A stretch of DNA of 64,000 nucleotides from CAZXEU01 sp965207385 (GCA_965207385.1 CBDBLZ010000008.1:44495-108494), one strand, 5' to 3'; shown: positions 17,296 through 26,156, numbered from the stretch's first letter. The notes: generated by a model from the letters alone, not told the origin. A program made the numbers and translations.

Positions 17296-18062
17296 GCTTC
17301 GTCCGGCTGCAGGCCGACAATGCGGATGATCTCGTCGGTAAGATTGGCGTAATCCCGTGCGCCCCGCGAGTAGGGATCGCGCCGGAAGACGGTTATGCCG
17401 TCGCGGCATGCCGCCGAAAGCGCTGCGCTCGTGCGGATAATCTGGCGCAGGACATGCTCGCTATAGGTTGTTCGCAAGTAGGCTCTGAGCCGGTTGTGCG
17501 CCCGCTTGCGGGCATCCACCTGGGTAAGAAGAAAAAATGGCGGATGCATTTTGGGATTAAGCTTGTCGCCGACAAGGGCAACCGTCTCGTAAGTCTGTTC
17601 AGCTCCCAGGACCGGCTGCTCCTCCGGCGTCACCGGAATGATCACGAAGCGGGCTGCAACCAGGGCATTCAGGCTGAATACAGTAACAGCCGCGGCCGTG
17701 TCCAGAATGGCAACATCGTAGCCCGAGCGCACCTGCAGCGCCTCCTTTAGCCAGAAGACATCGGTCGGACTGGTCAGTTTGCGCATCAACCTCGTCAGCC
17801 CGCCGGAGCCGGGAATGACATCGAATCCGGGAAAACTCACGGAGGGAACGTCCGCGGGATCAATATCGTGCCGGAAGAAAGCACAAACCGAAGCCTCCGG
17901 AGCCGGCTCCGCAATGCCCAGCATGCTGGAGAGGTACGCCTGCGGATCCAGATCGATGGCCAATGTCCGAAATCCGCTAAGGCCAAGTGCCGCGGCCAGA
18001 TGCAGCGCCGTGGTTGTCTTGCCTGTGCCGCCCTTGTGGTTGCAGAGTGCGATGATCACCAT
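17292..18062 (-). CDS. ParA/Soj-type P-loop ATPase
   Basis: 256 aa. The deviant Walker A motif is KGGTGKTT at residues 10-17, with 'LAIDLDPQAYLSSMLG' (Walker A'-region Asp) and 'YDVAILDTAAAVTVFS' as Walker B. The length fits chromosomal ParA/Soj or orphan ParA/MinD-like cargo-positioning ATPases. No parB is adjacent. The stop overlaps the start of the amidohydrolase (GTGA), so it is co-translated with an envelope or lipid gene set and may position a membrane cargo instead of the chromosome (inference). A compact hairpin (GCCGCA CAAT TGCGGC, 18138-18153) lies in the divergent region toward maf. Confidence 0.8.
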   Translation of the reverse strand: MVIIALCNHKGGTGKTTTALHLAAALGLSGFRTLAIDLDPQAYLSSMLGIAEPAPEASVCAFFRHDIDPADVPSVSFPGFDVIPGSGGLTRLMRKLTSPTDVFWLKEALQVRSGYDVAILDTAAAVTVFSLNALVAARFVIIPVTPEEQPVLGAEQTYETVALVGDKLNPKMHPPFFLLTQVDARKRAHNRLRAYLRTTYSEHVLRQIIRTSAALSAACRDGITVFRRDPYSRGARDYANLTDEIIRIVGLQPDEA

Positions 18063-18252
18063 AAGCGCCCAAAGTAAGACGCGTTAGCCGGGGCTGTCAA
18101 TCTGCCTGTGGGACCGCAGGGGAGCACGCTAGGAATTGCCGCACAATTGCGGCGCCGAGGCTGACAGCGTACGCGGCCGGACATCTGCCGCCGCGTCTGG
18201 GTACCGTTGCCGCAAGTCTTTATCTTGGGACGAATTCTGGAGAATCTGAACG

Positions 18253-18843
18253 ATGCGCATTTGCACGGATTTCGTTCTCGCTTCGCGCTCGCCCCGGCGC
18301 AAGGTCATCCTTCGCCAAATGGGACTGCCCTTCACGGTGGTGCCCGGCTGCGCCGACGAGTCCGCCCCTGACGGCCTCACTCCGGCCGAACTCGTGCAAA
18401 CCCTGGCTCACCGAAAAGCCCGTTCGATTGCCGATACACGGCCCGACGCTCTCGTGCTGGGCGCCGACACCATCGTGGTTCTGGATGGCAAGATCTACGG
18501 CAAGCCTGCGGACCCCGAGGAGGCCAGATCCATGCTCGCAAACCTTAGCGACCGAACGCATACGGTCTACACGGGCATGGCCCTCGTGCACGCAGACTCG
18601 CAAAGAAGCGTGGTGGCGGTAGAATCCACGGATGTCACCTTTGCGACGCTGTCACTGCAGATGATCGACCGGTATGTTGCCAGCGGAGCGCCGCTGGACA
18701 AGGCCGGAGCATATGGCATCCAGGATGATTTCGGGTGCGTGTTCGTTCGCAGGATATCGGGCGACTTTTACACCGTGGTGGGCCTGCCGGCAAGCCGCCT
18801 GTACCGGCTGCTGACCCGGGAGTTTGGCGATTTGTGCCAGTAA
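18253..18843 (+). CDS. maf: Maf family nucleoside triphosphate pyrophosphatase
   Basis: 196 aa. 'LASRSPRRKVILRQMGL' is the Maf signature (SxSPRR), followed by the conserved acidic 'VVPGCADES', 'VLGADTIVVLDGKIYGKP' with its catalytic Asp, and 'DKAGAYGIQDDFG'. Maf proteins hydrolyse dTTP/UTP or modified nucleotides to monophosphates in the cytoplasm. The N-terminus (MRICTDFVLASRSP) is complete and the length is normal (about 190-200). It is divergent from parA, separated by 190 bases holding both promoters. Confidence 0.9.
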   Translation: MRICTDFVLASRSPRRKVILRQMGLPFTVVPGCADESAPDGLTPAELVQTLAHRKARSIADTRPDALVLGADTIVVLDGKIYGKPADPEEARSMLANLSDRTHTVYTGMALVHADSQRSVVAVESTDVTFATLSLQMIDRYVASGAPLDKAGAYGIQDDFGCVFVRRISGDFYTVVGLPASRLYRLLTREFGDLCQ

Positions 18844-18951
18844 GAGCACAAGGAATTTGCCGCATGATACGGCCCCGCACCAATTTGCCCAACCGACAGG
18901 CGCCGGACCCGCCTCTTCTTCCTACTGCAAGCCTCGAGGCAGCGGGCTGCA

Positions 18952-19317
18952 TCAGCGATTCGTGCGGTAAACGACTTCGGCGCTGTCGCAGGTACCGCCT
19001 ATGGGGGGATTGGGCTTGCGAACCGTGACTTCAATCCTCTGCACGAAGCCGAATTCTTCCAGGAGCCGGTGCGCGATGAGGTAGGCCAAGCGCTCAATCA
19101 GGAAGAAGCGATTGCGCGTTACGATCATTTGGATGAGTCCGTAGACTTTTTCGTAGTCCACAGTCCGGGACAGATCATCCTCCCTGGCGGCATCTTCGAG
19201 CTCAAGCTCCATCGCTATGTCCACCTCATAGCGGCCTCCTATCTCGTGCTCTTCTTTTCTGACGCCATGGTGCGCGTAAAAGACTGCGTTGCGCAGCCGT
19301 ACAGTACTCAGGAACAT
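18952..19317 (-). CDS. folB: Dihydroneopterin aldolase
   Basis: 121 aa, normal family length. It converts dihydroneopterin to hydroxymethyl-dihydropterin in folate synthesis. Family signatures are 'NAVFYAHHGVRKEEHEIGGRYEVDIAMEL' (here in two parts, with the conserved GxxxxE at 18-23), 'RTVDYEKVYGLI' and the C-terminal 'VRKPNPPIGGTCDSAEV', which is very typical of FolB. It is convergent with maf (108 bases between stops) and 42 bases downstream of the P460-like gene. Confidence 0.9.
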   Translation of the reverse strand: MFLSTVRLRNAVFYAHHGVRKEEHEIGGRYEVDIAMELELEDAAREDDLSRTVDYEKVYGLIQMIVTRNRFFLIERLAYLIAHRLLEEFGFVQRIEVTVRKPNPPIGGTCDSAEVVYRTNR

Positions 19318-19359
19318 CCGTCGGTGGCCATTTGCGATAGGTGGAACCTGCCTGGTATC

Positions 19360-20362
19360 CTACAGGCCGAGATTGCCGAGCAGCACGCTGTCTGCCCGCG
19401 TTAGGGCGCCCGCGCGCCTCCTGTCCCGCAGCTGCGCCGCGTAAAGCGTTGCATAGACGCCCAGGACTGTGTCGCTTCGTTTGCGGTGCTCATCAAAATA
19501 GCGGGTAACTTCGTCGTCGCGCCAGACCTCGCTTACGTAGTACGCTCTCGGCCCGTCCGGACCCGCCCTGGCGTGCCCTGGAAAGCTGCGCTCCGGCTCG
19601 AATTCCCTGGTGCCCAGGTGACATCCCAGGCATTGCCTCGGCGTGGCCAGGGCCTTGGGCAGCGCAAGCGTCTGCGTCGCAAGCTGGCCGTGCTCGCCGT
19701 AGGTGGCAAAGTCCCAGAATCCGTCCGTGCGCCGCATCATGGCCGTCGTCTCCATGTGCATGCCGTCAACATGATGCTCACCCACGATGGCCGTGCCGGC
19801 CGGATATATCAGTCTCTGGCCCCTGCGGTGGTACGCCTGAAGCGCACCGCGCAGCGCTTCCTCCGAAACGAAGACGTGCCTGCGGGCACTCGTCATGGGT
19901 CCAACGACGTCAAAACGCATCCACTGCTGGTAGGGCCACCGGGCACGAAGCGACTCCAGGGAGGACGGAATGCCGCGAATGCTATAGTAGGCGCTATCCA
20001 GCAGCGGTGCCAACGAATCCCACGCGACTCTGCCGCCGCGGGTCTTGCCCGCGATCCGGCTCCAGAGCTGGGCCTGGCGCCCGTTTCCTTCCGGAGCATG
20101 GACATGGAAACGACCGGACTCCACGGACAGCATGCCTGCAGCCACCGGATCCTGGCCGGCATCCGAAACCAGTCCGCCAAAATAGAACCTTCAGCAAGCG
20201 TTCGGCCTCGGGCTTGTCCATGACTACTTCAATGGAGGACCCTCCCCTGTTGCAGGCAAGCGGCGCCATCACGGCAGCCAACACCAGGAGCGCTCGCGCC
20301 GTCCCACTAGGACGGAAAGGAAACCACCGACTTGAATTCGCGCAGCCTTTCTGCAATGGCAT
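19360..20362 (-). pseudogene. Cytochrome P460-like c-type haem lipoprotein, interrupted by a frameshift
   Basis: Two frames together make one plausible protein. The first (ATG 20362) gives a lipoprotein signal ending 'LAAVMAPLAC' and then 'VVMDKPEAERLLK'. The second continues 'FYFGGLVSDAGQDPVAAG' to 19360. Dropping one G of the AAGG near 20187-20188 joins them as LLK-FYFGGL. The body has 'LIYPAGTAIVGEHHVDG', a P460-like core, and one haem-c site CLGCH. Related proteins are periplasmic haem proteins of redox or nitrogen metabolism; this one could also fit the Tll0287-like haem group. The start lies inside the end of the PfkB gene. The lesion may be a sequencing error, a pseudogene, or a +1 frameshift. 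Confidence 0.6.
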
Positions 20363-21218
20363 CGTGCGTAAGGTCCAGTAATCGCTCCGGGCCGAATCGT
20401 TCTACGCCGAAGGAGGCCAGCGCCGTACCGTAGACCACTGCCCGCTTCAGAGCCTCCTTGTTTATGCGCGTCTCTCGCGCAACGCTTCCTGCGAAGCCTC
20501 CCATGAATATGTCGCCGGATCCGGTAGGATCCTGGACGGACTCCACCGGGAATGCGGGCACTACAAACAGGGCATCATCCACAAACAGCATGGCACCGTG
20601 CTCCCCTTTCTTTACCACGAGGATTCGGGGGCCCATGGACCTGATGCACCTTGCCGCCTTCAGGAGATTCGATTCTCCCGAGAGCTGGCGCGCTTCGCTA
20701 TCGTTTATGATCAGGCAATCCACACGCGTCAGCAACCGGGCCAGACTCTGTCCTGTGTTCTCGATCCAGTAGTTCATCGTGTCACAGAGGACCAGCTCGG
20801 GCCGCTCCATCTGATCAAGCACGGAATGCTGGACTTCGGGATCCAGGTTGCCAAGACACACAACGCGACTGGAACGGAAGTCTGCTGGAACCACGGGCTC
20901 AAAGCCGGCCAGCACGTTCAGATCCGTGTACAGGGTTTGCCGCTCGTTGACGTCGGCGCCGTAGCGGCCTCCCCAGGCAAAAGTCTTTCCTGCCGGGTCC
21001 GAGATCAGGCCTTTAGTGTCCACCCCGCGGTCCCGGATGAGGTCCATGAACTCAGCCGGAAAGTCCCGGCCCACAACCGCCACGAGGCCGACGGGATCGG
21101 TCAAATAGCGGGCAGCCAGCGTTATGTACGTCGCGCTGCCGCCCAGTATGCCCGCAACGGTCCTGTGCGGCGTTTCGATTCGGTCGATGGCGACCGTGCC
21201 AACAGCGAGCAAGCTCAT
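20307..21218 (-). CDS. PfkB family sugar/nucleoside kinase
   Basis: 303 aa. The N-terminus 'LLAVGTVAIDRIETP' and 'AGILGGSATYITLAARYL' match the PfkB fold with the GG substrate site. 'LIINDSEARQLSG' is the conserved N(D)xxE block and 'VQDPTGSGDIFMGGFAG' is the C-terminal signature carrying the catalytic Asp, with DPTGSGD in place of the usual DTTGAGD. It phosphorylates a sugar or nucleoside with ATP; the substrate cannot be read from the sequence. The variant resembles the adenosine/ribokinase-like PfkB proteins common in Bacteroidota. Confidence 0.82.
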   Translation of the reverse strand: MSLLAVGTVAIDRIETPHRTVAGILGGSATYITLAARYLTDPVGLVAVVGRDFPAEFMDLIRDRGVDTKGLISDPAGKTFAWGGRYGADVNERQTLYTDLNVLAGFEPVVPADFRSSRVVCLGNLDPEVQHSVLDQMERPELVLCDTMNYWIENTGQSLARLLTRVDCLIINDSEARQLSGESNLLKAARCIRSMGPRILVVKKGEHGAMLFVDDALFVVPAFPVESVQDPTGSGDIFMGGFAGSVARETRINKEALKRAVVYGTALASFGVERFGPERLLDLTHDAIAERLREFKSVVSFPS

Positions 21219-21687
21219 GGCGCGGGATGCCCGGTTCGTGAGAAACCACTATTACGCATGCTGCTCGCAAGTAATTCGCCTATCACTCTGAACCGATTTT
21301 CAATGTGGGTCTTGCGACCGTGAATGCCTAGGTCACAGCACCAGACAGCCCGATTGCAGTGCGTTTAAAGCAGTTTCCATTGTGCGGCGGGTAAGGTACG
21401 ACTGGCTGCCATTCCGCGCAGGGACCATACGGACGCTTTGTGGCGAGACTGGTGTGAAGCGAAGGCAACGCTTTAGTGGGATCTCTTGCTGCACTGTAGG
21501 GAATCGAATGCTGCTGCTTCTGATCGCTTCAAGAGCCTGACCCGGCACAATTCGCGACCGGAGGGCAGATCGCAAACAGTCTTGAGCAACGCCCGTCAGC
21601 GCAGAGAGACGGTCCATCACCCGGATTGTGACCGCCCGAGCATGAAATCGACGCTGGCAACAGCACGAACGGCCCGGGATGCTGACC
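21219..21687. other. Intergenic region between PfkB gene and WD40 gene
   Basis: No convincing gene or RNA is seen. The stretch next to 21219 should contain the promoter of the minus-strand kinase gene. The rest is downstream of the WD40 gene. A minus-strand frame of 95 codons (21333-21620) has no recognisable features and an untypical Ser/Arg-rich composition. Confidence 0.4.
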
Positions 21688-23911
21688 TTATCGCACGACG
21701 GTCAACGCACGGGTCATCCGCGACCCGTCCACACGCAGCGCAACAAAGTACATGCCGCCTGGCAGGAGGCTTGTATCCAGCCATACCTCATGCATTCCCC
21801 TAGGTTGAAACCGGTCGGCCAGCACACGTATTTCGCGGCCAAGCAAGTCTATGACGGACAGGTGAACATGGCCAGCACGGGGAAGGGAATACTCGATCGT
21901 GGCCTCCGTAGTGGCAGGGTTCGGATAGTGCAAGATTTGAACTGCGGTCGCTATGGCGACACTCTGCGGCTCGGAAATGTCCAGAGGCCCGAACAGGGAC
22001 GACAGATCCCAAAGCTTTACGGTACCGTCATAGGATCCGGAAACCAGGTGACTGCGGACCGGGGAAAATGCCACAGACCGTACGCTGCCCGTATGTCCTT
22101 CGAGCACGGCCACTTCCATTTCGGACGCTACATTCCATATCCGCACCGCCCCGTTTCCCAGCCCCGCAGCCACATGGCTTCCGTCGGGCGTGTACGCCAC
22201 TGAGTATACCCAGCCGCCGCGGCTGCTGAGCCGTACGGCTTCCGCTCCCGTGGCGATGTCCCACAGGCGGACCGTACCGTCATCAGAGCCAGACGCCACA
22301 TGGCGGCCATCGGGCGAATACGCCACGGATCGCACGTAATCCGTGTGGCCTCTAAGGCTGTGGACTTGTGCTCTTGTGTCAACGTCCCACAGCCGGACGC
22401 GACCAATAGACCCGGTAAAGAGCCCGTAGCCTGACCCCCCCGAGACTACCCTGGTGCCGTCTGGTGAGTAGGCCACGGACCTGATTTCGTCCTCCACAGT
22501 CCTAGTCTCAAACAAATGTGTCTCCACTCCAGACGCCAATTCCCACAGCCGGACCGTACCAAATCTGCTGCCAACGGCCCCATAGTCCGAACCTCCCGAG
22601 GCCAATGCGCTGCCATCGTGCGAATAGGCAACCGAACGCACATCCCTCTCATGACCCAAAAGACTGTCTGTCACTGCCCCGGTGGAGGTCTCCCACAATT
22701 GAACCAAATTCCGTGATCCCGAGGCCAACTGACCACCGTCGGGGGAATATGCCAGGCTGGTAACTGCTCCATGGCGACCCCGAAACTGAAGTTCCTCATC
22801 TCCCGTGACTGCATTCCAAAGTCTAATTGATTGGTCGACCGACCCTGACGCAACATGGCTGCCATCGGGAGAAAAGGCGACCGCAGTTACCGTGTACCAA
22901 TGGCCTTCGGACGGATTCGTCTCCGCTCCGGTGCTGACATTCCACTGCCGGACGGTGCCGTCTTTCGACACCGAGGCCAAATGTTTGCCGTCGGGCGAGA
23001 AGGCGACCTCGGTTACATCGCCATTGTGGCCAACGACACGACGCACCCCTCCTATCGAGGCAATATTATAGAGGAGGACCGTGCCGCTTTCCGATCCCGT
23101 GGCCACGTAATTGCCATCCGGAGAATATGCCACGGATATCACCCAATCGAAGAGTCCGTCGACCAGGCGCGTATCCGCTCCCGTGCCGATATCCCACAGG
23201 CGGACCGTGCCGTCGTCCGATGCCGAAACTACCTGGCTGCCATCGGGCAGAATACGCCACGGCATTCACATCGCGCGTGTGACCATCGAGCCGGCGCGTT
23301 TCCATTCCGGTTTCCACGTTCCACAGCCGGGCCGTGTCGTCGTCAGAAGCCGAAACCACGTGGCTGCCGTCAGGCGCAAACGCCACGGAATTTACGTCGC
23401 CTTCGTGGCCATCAAGGCGATGTGTTTCTGCCGCCGTGGCGGCATCCCACAGCCGAACCGTGTTGTCGTTTGAGCCCGAGGCCAGGCGGCTGCCATCAGG
23501 AGAGTACGCTATGGAATTGACATAGCCACCATGGCCTTCAAAACGGCGCAGTTCTGCTCCGGTAGCTGCATTCCACAGGCGGACGGTTCTGTCGTTCGAG
23601 CCCGACACCACGTGGCGGCCATCTGGCGAGTACGCTACCGAATTTACCGCACGGCTGTGCCCGTCCATCCGGAGCGTTTCCATTCCCGCGGCAACGTCCC
23701 AAAGCAGGATCGTGCCGTCGATAAGGCCCAATGCCAAGTGGTCGCCATCGGGAGCGTATGCCGCCGACAATACTTGGGCCGGGAATCTGTTGACCGGCTC
23801 GGGAGTCGTCCAGATTACCTGCCCGGCTGCAGGTGCTGCGGACCAGAGAGCAACGGCGGCGCATAAGCCCACCAGGGATGCGCGGTACCGGGTGCAAATC
23901 ACGGTCCTCAT
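21688..23911 (-). pseudogene. Secreted 14-repeat WD40 protein with T9SS sorting domain, frameshifted
   Basis: The first frame (from 23911) has a signal peptide ending PAAGQ and four WD40 repeats, then loses phase after 'DVNAVAYS'. The second frame continues 'PDGSQVVSASDDGTVRLWD' and runs to 21688. Removing one G in TCTGCCCGATGGC near 23248 restores the repeat. Rejoined, there are 14 repeats, which is exactly two seven-bladed propellers, followed by a T9SS type-A sorting domain starting 'ILHYPNPATTEATIEYSL' and ending 'GMYFVALRVDG...VVR'. The product would be exported through type IX secretion to the cell surface as a binding scaffold. The completeness of both halves argues for a recent lesion or a sequence error. 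Confidence 0.8.
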
Positions 23912-24135
23912 GTTGCCAACATCAAGATGAATCCACGCGCGCGATTCTGCCCCAGGTACTCCGGCGGCAACAGGTCACGGTCGAATTGCGCTTTCCTGTC
24001 GCCAACGAGTAGCCAGACCAATAAGTCTTGCCTAATTGCCTGATCTGGTCCATCCCACTCGCGGTCTCGTCGAGAGTATTTTCTAATCGGACATGGCTGC
24101 CTCACGAAGGTATCATCTAATATTGTCATTTTCAT
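23908..24135 (-). CDS. Possible small protein upstream of the WD40 gene
   Basis: 75 codons from the ATG at 24135 (MKMTILDDTFVRQP). Its TGA overlaps the WD40 ATG (ATGA), the same junction type seen across this window, which is the main reason to list it. Composition is mixed and charged, with 'RQDLLVWLLVGDRKAQFDRDLL' as a possible helix. No family is recognised. It may be a chance open frame in the leader. Confidence 0.25.
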   Translation of the reverse strand: MKMTILDDTFVRQPCPIRKYSRRDREWDGPDQAIRQDLLVWLLVGDRKAQFDRDLLPPEYLGQNRARGFILMLAT

Positions 24136-24598
24136 GAACCTACTACCACATTTAGCCTGAGGCAATCCTGATTGTCAACTCTTTGTTACAAGTACATCTG
24201 CAAATGATTGGGATCGTGCCATTCGTCCACAAAACAGCAGAATTCAAGCACGCCTGGTTTATACAGCTTGCCCGCCGGGACCCAGTCATGAAATGCCACG
24301 CGCTACGGTGCAAGAGTCCCGGGCGTACGTCCCGCCATCAGAGTCGCAGTGGCCTGCGGAGCCAGGTTATCCGCCTACAATCCTTCAGGGAACGGCAGCA
24401 CCCGCGCAGGGTCCGCGCTTCGCCCGGCAGCCTTGTACACCTGCAACGCTTTTCGCCGCCCGGCGACGAAAGCTGATCGTAAAGTTAGCCACAACTTATC
24501 CACGGTTTGTGGATAACCTGGCTGCAGCCCTCCGCCCGGCCTCCAGAATTCTTGTCCCGGGGTTCACCAACCAATCAGCGGCGGCAGCCGCCTTGCCG
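24136..24598. other. Intergenic region with DnaA boxes, otherwise empty
   Basis: This stretch of about 460 bases separates a minus-strand gene start from the end of another minus-strand gene. It is AT-richer at 24060-24200. Apart from the paired DnaA boxes listed separately I see no gene, tRNA or repeat. Confidence 0.45.
24496..24517. promoter_or_regulatory. Two converging DnaA-box-like 9-mers
   Basis: TTATCCACG (24496-24504) and TGTGGATAA (24509-24517, reverse complement TTATCCACA) form an inverted pair four bases apart. The second is a perfect match to the DnaA consensus TTATNCACA and the first differs in one base. They lie in a non-coding region 0.5 kb from the HU gene. They could be part of an origin, a DnaA titration site, or a DnaA-regulated promoter. 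No dnaA or dnaN gene is nearby. Confidence 0.5.
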
Positions 24599-24796
24599 CT
24601 AATCCCGCACGAGTACGCCGATAAATACTCCTACGGCAAACGCGCCGACCAGCGCAAGCGAGGGATTCTTTTCAATCCAGTCAATAACAGTGCCAAGCGC
24701 TGAAGCCGACTCCTTTTCCTTTTCCGCCTCGGGACTACCATTCCGCTCCTGGCTGCCAGGCTCGGTTTCCTCGCTCTTGTGCGCTTCATTACTCAT
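24599..24796 (-). CDS. Small single-pass membrane protein (DUF883-like tail)
   Basis: 65 aa from the ATG at 24796 (MSNEAHKSEETEP). A highly charged, Glu/Ser-rich N-terminus leads to 'VIDWIEKNPSLALVGAFAVGVFIGVLVRD', where the pattern W(I)xxNP, a glycine-rich membrane helix and a final basic residue resembles the C-terminus of ElaB/YqjD/DUF883 inner-membrane proteins. Those proteins associate with ribosomes or the envelope in stationary phase. A longer start at 24895 is possible but its extra residues look non-coding. Confidence 0.6.
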   Translation of the reverse strand: MSNEAHKSEETEPGSQERNGSPEAEKEKESASALGTVIDWIEKNPSLALVGAFAVGVFIGVLVRD

Positions 24797-25029
24797 CGGC
24801 TCGCATCGCTTGCATTCTACAGGTGCACGGCATTGCGTGTCCGGACAATATACACGTGACTCAAGGACGGGACAAATCGGCCCAAGGGATTGCATTGCCG
24901 CTGCCGTAGAACAAGCAATGTACCGTCCATGGGCCTACTGCCACGGCGCGTTCTCGGCACGAGGCTTGAGAGATGACCATAAATTCTTATTTTTCAGCAC
25001 TGTCTACCCTAAGCCGTGCGTGACCCGTA

Positions 25030-25251
25030 ATGGCGCAATACCATGGCGCAGAACTATTGGAGGTAATGGTCAAGGCCATCGGTGCCGAGTTGAGGCGCGG
25101 CAATATTGCCGAGATTCCCGGGCTTGGCACGTTTACGGTAAAGAGGCAGCCCAGCCGGCAGGAGGTTCTGGACAACGGAGACGTCCTGGTCACCCCGCCC
25201 AGGAATACCGTGGTTTTTCTTCGCAGCAAAGACGCTAAATCGACCCAGTAG
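25030..25251 (+). CDS. Short HU-family DNA-binding protein
   Basis: 73 aa. 'LLEVMVKAIGAELRRGNIAEIPGLGTFTVKRQ' follows the HU/IHF core (helix pair, then V/IPGLGTF), ending in 'PPRNTVVFLRSKDAK', which corresponds to the 'PxTxxxVxFxPSKxLK' end of HU. The extended DNA-binding arm is shortened, as in many Bacteroidota HU-like proteins. It probably binds and bends DNA in the nucleoid. It precedes the HU-SPOR gene by 16 bases and is probably in the same operon. An AT-rich stretch near 24975-24995 may be the promoter. Confidence 0.78.
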   Translation: MAQYHGAELLEVMVKAIGAELRRGNIAEIPGLGTFTVKRQPSRQEVLDNGDVLVTPPRNTVVFLRSKDAKSTQ

Positions 25252-25267
25252 TCCAAGGCCGGTCAGC

Positions 25268-26128
25268 ATGGCATCCAACCACGCGGTTGAAATCATTGCA
25301 CGCCGGTTGTCCATTCGGCCTGAACAGGCAGCGCAGGCGCTGGACAAGGTCTCTTCGCAACTCCTTCAACAGGTCCGCCGGCATCGGCGCGTGCATGTAA
25401 GCGGTCTGGGGACATTCAAACTCGGCGGCGACATCGTCGAATTTGAACCATCGGAGGAATTGGATGCCCTGGTGAACGCCGACTTTGCGGACCTTGAACC
25501 CGTCAGGATAAAGGCCCCGCAGCCCGTAGCGCGGCTTAGGGCTGACCGGCAGCGCGTCCGGCAGCGCAGACGGCCAAGAGCCGTGTGGGCTGTGGCAGGC
25601 AGTGTCGTTGTACTTGCGGGCGCCTTTTTGCTCGCACGCGAGCAATTGCCGCTCGTGAACTTTCTTTCCAGGGTCAACGCGCCGGCTCAGCCGATGGCTT
25701 TGGAGGAGGAGTCTCCGCCGGAGGTTGTATTCGGCAGTGCCGTGAATGACGACGCGGCCTCGAATGGCCGAGAGGATACCATTGCAGTTTCAGGCTCCAC
25801 TTCAGCCGAAGATGCTCCACCTGCCTCCGTCCAAAGCGCGGAATTGCCGGAACCTGTGACCATTGACGAGTCGCAAGGTGGCTATACGGTAGTAATTGCA
25901 TCCTTTCGGGAGCTTGTCGTTGCGCAGTCGGAAGCCTCACGGTACCGGGCACTCATTCAGGATCCCGACGTGCCGGTAGATGTGCTACGCGCCGCAGTAG
26001 ATGGTGTAGAGCAATTCCGGGTGGTGGTCGGGCAGGTGCCCACGGCAAACGAGGCACTGGCACTTATGAGCCGTCTGGGCGCGCTGCCTGAGAGTGCCTG
26101 GGTAAGGCGAATCGGGATAGACGACTAG
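25268..26128 (+). CDS. HU-like domain / transmembrane / SPOR domain fusion
   Basis: 286 aa. Residues 1-65 form an HU-like domain ('AVEIIARRLSIRPEQAAQALDKV' and 'VHVSGLGTFKLG'). A strongly basic linker (RLRADRQRVRQRRRPR) is followed by one membrane helix at about 107-123 (VAGSVVVLAGAFLLA). A Ser/Glu/Pro-rich spacer then leads to a C-terminal SPOR domain from about 205 ('GGYTVVIASFRELVVAQSEA...FRVVVGQ'). SPOR domains bind peptidoglycan lacking stem peptides, mainly at division sites. The layout would tie a DNA-binding-like cytoplasmic domain to septal wall. It is related to the Bacteroidota HU-CCDC81/SPOR proteins; the DNA-binding ability of the first domain is not proven. Confidence 0.8.
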   Translation: MASNHAVEIIARRLSIRPEQAAQALDKVSSQLLQQVRRHRRVHVSGLGTFKLGGDIVEFEPSEELDALVNADFADLEPVRIKAPQPVARLRADRQRVRQRRRPRAVWAVAGSVVVLAGAFLLAREQLPLVNFLSRVNAPAQPMALEEESPPEVVFGSAVNDDAASNGREDTIAVSGSTSAEDAPPASVQSAELPEPVTIDESQGGYTVVIASFRELVVAQSEASRYRALIQDPDVPVDVLRAAVDGVEQFRVVVGQVPTANEALALMSRLGALPESAWVRRIGIDD

Positions 26129-26156
26129 ACGCAGCGGCAGCGCTTCGGACATACTG

